Origin: an uncultured bacterium
GTDB taxonomy: Bacteria; Bacteroidota; Bacteroidia; Bacteroidales; Paludibacteraceae
NCBI GenBank assembly: GCA_947074225.1
Contig: CAMTOX010000025.1
Coordinates: 1 to 11,352, forward strand
Direction: 5' to 3'
Length of the DNA stretch: 11,352 nt
The stretch's first letter is position 1, and every line of letters starts with the position of its first letter. The notes below the pieces were generated by a model. That model was given only the letters and a program-made list of their open reading frames with translations, did no database searches and had not been told where the DNA came from. Positions 5,779 through 11,352 of the stretch are shown here, in pieces. Position numbers and translations under genes: made by a program.

Positions 5779-7008
5779 ATGTTGATTTTATGTGATATAT
5801 ATAATGAACCGCTATTGAAGCCTAGTAAGCTATTCACCAATACCTTTATTGCTTCTGCCTTAATTGTGTTGATGTGTGTGCAGTATGTTCCTTTAGAAGG
5901 TGTTACGGTAAGTAGTATTAAATTTGCGGTGCTACTGCTCATGCCGGTAATCTTTTTGCTGCGTAGTCCAAAACTTTCCAAAGCATTCTACTTTGGAATG
6001 GCCTATTTTGCCATGGTGCTCTGCTCGGCACTCTATAATATAGACTCCTTTCGTTTAGGAGCTGTGGGTTATATCTTTGCCTATGTGTTTATGTTTATAA
6101 CCTACTATAACCTGGTTTATAAAGAGCATGCCTTTACAATAGAGCAGTTTGTGCATCTGCTTAAAGGTATTATCTATGCCTATACCATAGTATTACTAAT
6201 TCAGCAGTTCTTTAAGATTATTGGTATAGCACCTTTTGATCTTATCAATATGCACTATTGCGATGAGCGTGGCATCCTTACTGCCAATGCACTATCTATT
6301 GAGCAGTCGCACTCTGCGCGTATCTTGGTAGTGCTCTATTTGGCTCTGCTACGTATGTACGAACTGCAGTGGGGTAAGGGTAATGTCACCATAAAGACCC
6401 TTTTTCAAAGGTCCAAGTGGGTATCGATAGCTTGGCTATGGTCTATGATTACCATGGGCAGTGGTACTGCCATAGTAGCATTAGCTATATTAGCGCTCTA
6501 TTTTGTGAGACGCAGATATGCCATATATGCACTCCCTTTGGTGGTGCTCTTCTATTTTGCCATACCCTATATTCCTTATCTGCCCCTGCAGCGCGCTAAG
6601 AATACTTTCGAGGCAGCACTCACTTTAGATGAGGAAAAGATCTCTAAAGCCGACCTAAATGCCTCGGCACGGGTACTGCCTTATGTATATACATTGAACC
6701 ATTTTGACCTCTCTAAACGAGAAACTTGGATAGGTCATGGTGTAGATACAGGAAAAAATAACGATATTTGGGACCGTAAACGCATGGTAGGAGGCATGAC
6801 CGACTATGGTTTTGTGGCCTATCTCCTTGCTCTGCTCTTTGTATATGCTGTCTGTATTCGCCGAATATGCTCTTTAGAGTCGTTGATATTTGTGGTGCTG
6901 CTCATGGCCGAATTACGCAGTGTCTACCTCTGGTGGGGCATTATGATGCTCTTTACCACCATACGCTATTTTCAAATGAATAATCACCTGTGCGATGATA
7001 AAAATTAG
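5779..7008 (+). CDS. wzy: Wzy-type O-antigen/capsule polymerase-like membrane protein
   Basis: A 409-residue multi-pass membrane protein, probably the polymerase that joins flipped repeat units in the periplasm. It has about 10-12 hydrophobic helices and one long hydrophilic segment (about residues 270-340) between helices. That segment includes ARVLPYVYTLNHF, WIGHGVDTG and GGMTDYGFVAYLLAL; a large periplasmic loop with GHG and DYG-like elements is a hallmark of Wzy/O-antigen ligase-like proteins. MGSGTAIVALAILAL in a helix before the loop also fits. Wzy proteins are too divergent for the family to be certain, so a ligase-type function is the main alternative. Placement right after wzx supports polymerase. 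The last 14 bases overlap the next gene (6995-7008). Confidence 0.8.
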   Translation: MLILCDIYNEPLLKPSKLFTNTFIASALIVLMCVQYVPLEGVTVSSIKFAVLLLMPVIFLLRSPKLSKAFYFGMAYFAMVLCSALYNIDSFRLGAVGYIFAYVFMFITYYNLVYKEHAFTIEQFVHLLKGIIYAYTIVLLIQQFFKIIGIAPFDLINMHYCDERGILTANALSIEQSHSARILVVLYLALLRMYELQWGKGNVTIKTLFQRSKWVSIAWLWSMITMGSGTAIVALAILALYFVRRRYAIYALPLVVLFYFAIPYIPYLPLQRAKNTFEAALTLDEEKISKADLNASARVLPYVYTLNHFDLSKRETWIGHGVDTGKNNDIWDRKRMVGGMTDYGFVAYLLALLFVYAVCIRRICSLESLIFVVLLMAELRSVYLWWGIMMLFTTIRYFQMNNHLCDDKN

Positions 7009-8164
7009 TTCTAACTGCTACGGATGTACCGCTTGTATGGCTATCTGCCCTACATCGGCAATAGCTATGCATGCCAATGCCGAAGGGTTTCTCTTCCCGC
7101 AGATAGATGCCCAGAAGTGCATTGGTTGCGACCTTTGCCAGCAGGTATGTTCAGAATATGTTGAGGTGGTGAAGCCACTGATGCATCGGCAGGTGGCAGA
7201 GGTGATGGCAGCATGGAGTAGGGAGCCACAGCAGGTGGCGCAGAGCACTAGCGGAGGACTCTTTGCACGTCTGGCAGAGCAAGTGCTTCTACAGGAGGGC
7301 GTGGTCTATGGCGTGGCATGGCGAGATAGTAAGCTCGAGGCATATCACAAGCGTATAGATAGTGTAGAGGAGCTGCCTCAACTGAAAGGCTCTAAATATG
7401 TGCAGAGTCACATGGGGAGTGCCTATCAAGAGGTGCAGGCCGACTTGAAGCGTGGCTGCCCGGTGCTCTTCTCGGGGACACCCTGTCAGGTGGCAGGGCT
7501 GAGGCTCTTTCTGCGTAAGCCTTATCCCAACCTCATCACTGTAGATTTAGTCTGTCACGGGGTGCCGAGCCCAAAGCTCTTCGCACACTATATTGATTGG
7601 CTGGAGCAGAAGCAGAAGGGCGCTAAGGTGTCGCAGTTCAAGTTTCGCGATAAGAAGCCTAACCAACCCACAGCCTTCATCTCTTGGCAGAGTCAAGGAA
7701 AGAGACGCTACTATCCTGTCGGGATGCAGCCCTACTCTTTTGGCTTCTACCGCTCCTATTTCAGTAGAGAGTCCTGCTTTAACTGCTACTTCTCGCAGGC
7801 ACAACGGGTGGGCGACATCACCTTGTCGGACTTCTGGGGAGGTGAGAAGGTCTATCCGCAGTTGCTTAAGCAGCGCACAGCAGGTTTTAATATGGTAATG
7901 TGCAACAGCACGATAGGGGAACAGTGGATGGCGAAAATCCAAGATACCATCACTGCCATCACCTGCGACACACAAGTTGCCATAGATGGCGATATCCGTT
8001 TAAGAGAGTCCAACCCACGCCCGCCATTGAGAGATGAGATCTACTCACTACTCAATAGTCACGGCTTCGACTATATACAGAAGAACTATTTGCGACCTAA
8101 ACACTATTGGTTGCAACGTTGTATGCCCAATATATTGCGTAAACTTATAAGGAGAGTGAAGTGA
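6995..8164 (+). CDS. FrhB/FdhB-like iron-sulfur oxidoreductase of a glycan locus
   Basis: A 389-residue cytoplasmic protein of the coenzyme F420 hydrogenase/dehydrogenase beta-subunit family. The N-terminus is a two-cluster ferredoxin: CxxCxxCxxxCP at C8, C11, C14, C18 and a second set at C42, C45, C48, C52. The FrhB/FdhB core follows, with SGTPCQVAGL (C164), DLVCHGVPS (C187), C261-x-x-C264 and VGDITLSDFWG at about 269-279, so the expected cysteines are present. Despite the name, Bacteroidetes are not known to use F420; family members are often found in capsule or O-antigen loci beside pyruvyl transferases, and an unknown redox step on the glycan or its donor is inferred. It overlaps wzy by 14 bases and the pyruvyl transferase by 1 (or 4). 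The middle of the gene is GC-rich (40 of 60 bases at 7441-7500), unlike wzy. Confidence 0.88.
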   Translation: MIKISSNCYGCTACMAICPTSAIAMHANAEGFLFPQIDAQKCIGCDLCQQVCSEYVEVVKPLMHRQVAEVMAAWSREPQQVAQSTSGGLFARLAEQVLLQEGVVYGVAWRDSKLEAYHKRIDSVEELPQLKGSKYVQSHMGSAYQEVQADLKRGCPVLFSGTPCQVAGLRLFLRKPYPNLITVDLVCHGVPSPKLFAHYIDWLEQKQKGAKVSQFKFRDKKPNQPTAFISWQSQGKRRYYPVGMQPYSFGFYRSYFSRESCFNCYFSQAQRVGDITLSDFWGGEKVYPQLLKQRTAGFNMVMCNSTIGEQWMAKIQDTITAITCDTQVAIDGDIRLRESNPRPPLRDEIYSLLNSHGFDYIQKNYLRPKHYWLQRCMPNILRKLIRRVK

Positions 8165-9321
8165 TGCAGAGAAGAGATTCTAAAGAGATAGCTTTATTGA
8201 CACGTCGAGCCGGTACCAACTATGGCTCTACGCTGCAGGCCTTTGCCATGCAGTGGCTCATTGAGCAGTGTGGATACAGTGTCGAGATGCTTAACTACGA
8301 CGAGCTTCACCATAATTTGCGTTGGCGTGTGCGACCTTTCCTTTACGACAGGCTTCAGCAGGCCTTTGAACTTATGCCGGCTCTCTCGGCAGCACTCTTT
8401 CCAAAGCGTTACCAATGGTCTATGGCACGCAAAGGGGTTAAAGCGAAGTTCAAAGATTTTGAAGATACCTATTTTCACCTTACCCCACAATGTTATAAGA
8501 GCTCGGCACAGCTACAGAAAGCTATGGCGGAGACTCCATATGTGGCAGTGGTGTGTGGTAGTGATCAGGTGTGGAGCCCGCAACTCTTCGATGCCACCTT
8601 CTTCTTGAACTTTGTTCCCGACACCATGCGTAAGATAGCCTTCTCACCAAGTGTCGGAGTGAGTAAGATAGAGCAGCACGAGCAGGATATTGCCTCTTAC
8701 GCCACCTCCTTTCATGCCCTCTCGGTACGAGAGGCTGCCGGGGCGCAAGAGATAGCACGTCTAACGGGACGTGAGGTGTCGGTGACTTTAGACCCTACGC
8801 TCATACTCCCCACATCATTATGGAGAAGTATGGAGCAGCCTGTGGCATTGCAGGAGCCCTATATCTTAAGCTACTTCTTAGGAGAACATATTCCTACTCA
8901 GGCCATCCATGCCTTACAAGAGCAGCTTGGGGCGAAGGTCTATCACATAGATCTTTTCTATACCAACCCAAACGCACACAACTTTGAACTCTTATCGGAG
9001 ATCTCTCCGGGAGAATTTCTATGGCTGATAGACCATGCAGCGGCGGTATGTACCGATTCATTTCATGCCACCCTCTTCTCTATCCACTTTCAAGTGCCCT
9101 TCTTTACCTTTGAACGTTTTAAAGTGGGGGCACAGTGGAATCAGAATAGTAGAATATATCACCTCTTGGAACGTTTGAACTTAAGTCACCGCATTGTAGA
9201 CAATCGGTCTCAGACATTCAACCTCGAGATAGATTACCCCATGGTTCAACAGCAGTTAGAGCTCCTACGTAAGGAGTCCATTCACTTTTTAGAAGCAGCA
9301 TTAGCCAAAACAGATTCATAA
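8164..9321 (+). CDS. Polysaccharide pyruvyl transferase family protein
   Basis: Enzyme of the PS_pyruv_trans/CsaB family, which transfers pyruvate from phosphoenolpyruvate onto a sugar as a ketal, giving the glycan a negative charge. With the start at 8164 the protein is 385 residues. Conserved landmarks are NYGSTLQAFA (from residue 19), CGSDQVW (131-137), LSVREAAG, TLDPTLIL (Asp 210) and TDSFHATLFS, where S299-F300-H301 matches the family SxH motif; the common Gly after His is Ala here. A GTG at 8161 would add one residue, but the ATG at 8164 makes a TGATG coupling with the upstream stop, and AAGGAG (8149-8154) is well placed for it. GC is lower than in both neighbours. Pyruvylation is the likely activity, though the family also has members of unproven function. 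Confidence 0.85.
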   Translation: MQRRDSKEIALLTRRAGTNYGSTLQAFAMQWLIEQCGYSVEMLNYDELHHNLRWRVRPFLYDRLQQAFELMPALSAALFPKRYQWSMARKGVKAKFKDFEDTYFHLTPQCYKSSAQLQKAMAETPYVAVVCGSDQVWSPQLFDATFFLNFVPDTMRKIAFSPSVGVSKIEQHEQDIASYATSFHALSVREAAGAQEIARLTGREVSVTLDPTLILPTSLWRSMEQPVALQEPYILSYFLGEHIPTQAIHALQEQLGAKVYHIDLFYTNPNAHNFELLSEISPGEFLWLIDHAAAVCTDSFHATLFSIHFQVPFFTFERFKVGAQWNQNSRIYHLLERLNLSHRIVDNRSQTFNLEIDYPMVQQQLELLRKESIHFLEAALAKTDS

Positions 9322-10394
9322 TGAATAACCCAGCATCCATCGTCTTCATTCATTCACTCAATAACTACACAGGAAGTCCCAATGTGTTGGCTATGGTGGT
9401 GCGTCACTACCTGCAGCGTGGCAGTAGGGTGCAGCTACATACCAGCCGTGGCGAGGGCTTTCTCTCCGATATTTCCGGGGTGGAGTACCGCTACACCTGT
9501 TACCGTTGGTGTCGCTCCGGAGCCTTTACAGCGCTGCTGCTGCTCTGCTCACAACTGCAGCTCTTTTTCCGACTCCTCTGCAGCTCGCGTAAATCGCTCT
9601 ACTATATCAATAGCATCATCCCTTTTGGAGCTATCTTAGCCTGTAAGCTATCGCGTAAGCGCTATGTCATTCATGTGCACGAAGATATGCAGCAATCCAA
9701 AGCGCTCTATAAGTTGTTGCGGCGCATCTATGCGCGCTGCAACCGCAAGACCATCTTTGTCTCTCACTATCTGGCGGAGCGTGCCGTCTCTTGTCGCGAT
9801 GGGGTAGTGATCTATAATGCCCTTCCCGACGCCTATTTCCGCACTGCTCAGGCATCCCTTGCTCAGCGCACCCTGTTGCCCGACACCATTCTCATGGTCT
9901 CTTCCTTGCGAAAGTTTAAAGGCATCTATGAGTTTGTGGCCTTGGCAAAGCGTCTGCCTCACTATCCCTTTGTGCTGGTGCTCAGTGCTAGCGAGGCTGA
10001 GGTATCGGCTTTTGCCCATGAGGTGGGTGAGGTGCCCAACCTCACCCTGCATGCCATGCAGCGCAACCTGCACCCCTTCTATGGTCAGGCCAAGCTCCTG
10101 TTGCAGCTCTCACACCCCGACGAGTGGGTAGAGACCTTTGGACTCACCATACTCGAAGCCATGGCCTATGGCGTGCCGGCCATCGTACCTAACGTGGGAG
10201 GACCTACGGAACTCGTTGCCAATGGCGTGAACGGATATACCGTAAATCCATACGACTTGCAAACCCTAGAAAATAAAATTTCAGAGATCATGCAACGAAA
10301 TGAACTTTATATGCATCTCTCTGTCAATGCCAAACAATTATCAGAAGCTTATACAGAGCTAAATATGTTTACCCAAATAGAGAATTATTTATGA
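9321..10394 (+). CDS. GT4-family glycosyltransferase
   Basis: A retaining GT-B glycosyltransferase expected to add one sugar to the lipid-linked repeat unit on the cytoplasmic face. The 357-residue protein has an N-terminal acceptor domain (about 1-180) with IHSLNNYTGSPNVL and YVIHVHEDM, then a donor domain with SSLRKFKGIYEF (R197, K198, K200), and EX7E at E271 and E279 within ETFGLTILEAMAYG. VGGPTELVANGVNGYTV follows. These are the standard GT4 donor-site elements; donor and linkage cannot be read from sequence. Its ATG shares one base with the preceding stop (TAATG), and its TGA overlaps the next start (ATGA). Most of the gene is GC-rich (about 58-63% in rows 10021-10200), but the last 150 bases fall to about 30%, suggesting recombination within the gene. 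Confidence 0.88.
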   Translation: MNNPASIVFIHSLNNYTGSPNVLAMVVRHYLQRGSRVQLHTSRGEGFLSDISGVEYRYTCYRWCRSGAFTALLLLCSQLQLFFRLLCSSRKSLYYINSIIPFGAILACKLSRKRYVIHVHEDMQQSKALYKLLRRIYARCNRKTIFVSHYLAERAVSCRDGVVIYNALPDAYFRTAQASLAQRTLLPDTILMVSSLRKFKGIYEFVALAKRLPHYPFVLVLSASEAEVSAFAHEVGEVPNLTLHAMQRNLHPFYGQAKLLLQLSHPDEWVETFGLTILEAMAYGVPAIVPNVGGPTELVANGVNGYTVNPYDLQTLENKISEIMQRNELYMHLSVNAKQLSEAYTELNMFTQIENYL

Positions 10395-11352
10395 TGAAGG
10401 TAGCACTTATCGGGACACAAGGTGTTCCAGCAAACTACGGCGGTTTTGAAACATTGGTAGAGAATATCATCGGTGAGAATAGCTCTCCCGATGTGCAATA
10501 TACCGTATTCTGTAGTGCCAAAGATCTACCTACACAGCTCAAGAGCTATAAAGGAGCCTCTTTACGCTATATCTCCCTGTCGGCAAACGGCATGATGAGT
10601 ATTCTCTACGATGGCATCTCACTGCTCAAGGCCATGCGGGGTTACGATGTCATCGTGGTCTTAGGGGTCTCTGGCGGACTCTTCTTTCCCATAGTGCGAC
10701 TCTTCAGTCGTGCACGTTTAATAGTCAATATCGATGGTTTAGAGTGGAAGCGTGCCAAGTGGAATTGGTTTGCGCGTTTCTTCTTGCGCCTCTCGGAAGA
10801 GGTGGCACTCCGTTTTGCCAATATCGTCATTGGCGACAACCAAGGGGTGGTGAACTATATCAAAAACAGATACCAAAAGAAAACCGTGTTGATAGCCTAT
10901 GGCAGCGACCATGTTTTGCGACAACAGAGCGAGGCACAGCAGCAGGCGTGGCTAGATCGGTATGGTCTAACGGCTAAGAACTACTCTCTTGCCATTTGCC
11001 GCATAGAGCCCGAGAACAACTGCGAGATGATACTACAAACCTATGCCTGCTCTACCCAGCCGCTCGTATTTATTGGCAACTGGAGTAAGAACCACTATGG
11101 TATCGACTTGAAGCGCCGTTACTCAAACTTCGCTAACATCACCATCATTGAATCGCTCTACGACCTAGATGCCCTCTATGCTTTGCGGGTACACTCTAAA
11201 TACTACATTCACGGACATAGTGCCGGAGGTACTAACCCCTCATTGGTAGAGGCCATGTTATGTGGTTGTAACATCATTGCTTACGATGTTATCTATAACC
11301 GTGAAACCACCGAGCACCAGGCGCACTACTTCTCAAATCCCGACGAACTCTT
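10391..11352 (+). CDS. DUF1972-type glycosyltransferase, 5' part (runs off right edge)
   Basis: The frame opens at ATG 10391 (a second ATG follows at 10394, giving MMKVALIGTQ or MKVALIGTQ) and is open to the edge, about 320 codons. The N-terminus LIGTQGVPANYGGFETLVEN is the signature of DUF1972 glycosyltransferases, a GT-B group that includes putative rhamnosyltransferases. A second typical block, YIHGHSAGGTNPSLVEAM, lies at about residues 273-289 and probably carries the donor-binding Glu (E287). RIEPENNCEMIL sits at the start of the donor domain, where family proteins often have a similar sequence. Usual length is about 360-390 residues, so only the last few dozen are missing. The start overlaps the preceding stop by four bases (ATGA), indicating coupling. 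Donor and acceptor sugars are not determinable; rhamnose is a guess from the family. Confidence 0.88.
   Translation, partial: MMKVALIGTQGVPANYGGFETLVENIIGENSSPDVQYTVFCSAKDLPTQLKSYKGASLRYISLSANGMMSILYDGISLLKAMRGYDVIVVLGVSGGLFFPIVRLFSRARLIVNIDGLEWKRAKWNWFARFFLRLSEEVALRFANIVIGDNQGVVNYIKNRYQKKTVLIAYGSDHVLRQQSEAQQQAWLDRYGLTAKNYSLAICRIEPENNCEMILQTYACSTQPLVFIGNWSKNHYGIDLKRRYSNFANITIIESLYDLDALYALRVHSKYYIHGHSAGGTNPSLVEAMLCGCNIIAYDVIYNRETTEHQAHYFSNPDEL

Noticed and set aside
7547..7975. Long antisense open frame (142 codons) inside the FrhB-like gene
   Set aside because: It lies wholly within a well-supported coding gene in a GC-rich stretch where stop codons are rare; the translation has no recognisable domain.
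6995..8164. Evidence for F420-dependent or hydrogenase metabolism
   Set aside because: The family name comes from archaeal hydrogenase subunits; no hydrogenase or F420 genes are nearby and the context is glycan synthesis.
9648..10073. Antisense open frame (141 codons) inside the GT4 gene
   Set aside because: Shadow of a GC-rich gene on the other strand, with no family signature.
1..11352. tRNA or rRNA genes, CRISPR arrays, transposases, attachment sites
   Set aside because: Read for these by eye on both strands; no array of spaced repeats, transposase frame or cloverleaf was found.

Overview
The window looks like part of a Bacteroidales (Bacteroidetes) chromosome. Three things point there: promoter -7 boxes of the Bacteroidetes TAnnTTTG form (TATCTTTG appears twice), starts that mostly lack a Shine-Dalgarno sequence and sit in AT-rich leaders, and Bacteroides-type relatives for the tandem outer-membrane proteins. 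I cannot name the species.

Left part (1-2296, minus strand): a translation and tRNA-modification cluster, read trmD (tRNA m1G37 methyltransferase), then a TtcA-type tRNA 2-thiolation enzyme, then serS (seryl-tRNA synthetase, whose C-terminal part runs off the left edge). A minus-strand -7 box lies just upstream of trmD.

Middle part (2297-4140, plus strand): a divergent promoter region, a small membrane protein of unknown function, then two tandem paralogous secreted beta-barrel-like proteins that are about 60% identical by eye. Their leaders share a TATATCATT motif. The second gene ends in three successive hairpins, the last a strong intrinsic terminator.

Right part (4141-11352, plus strand): the start of a surface-polysaccharide operon (capsule, O-antigen or exopolysaccharide). 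A -7 box lies 46 bases before the first gene. The order is Wzx-type flippase, Wzy-type polymerase, FrhB-like iron-sulfur oxidoreductase, polysaccharide pyruvyl transferase, GT4 glycosyltransferase and DUF1972-type glycosyltransferase (cut by the right edge). After the 16-base wzx-wzy gap every junction overlaps by 1 to 14 bases, so translation is probably coupled. In the usual Wzx/Wzy scheme the glycosyltransferases build an undecaprenyl-linked repeat unit, the pyruvyl transferase decorates it, Wzx flips it and Wzy polymerises it in the periplasm. The role of the FrhB-like protein is not established. No initiating phosphoglycosyltransferase, nucleotide-sugar synthesis gene, Wza/Wzc export gene or UpxY/UpxZ regulator is visible here.

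Base composition is mosaic across the operon. The middle of the FrhB-like gene and most of the GT4 gene reach roughly 55-67% GC, their neighbours are nearer 42-45%, and GC falls abruptly to about 30% near position 10240 inside the GT4 gene. I found no RNA genes, insertion sequences, CRISPR arrays or invertible promoters.
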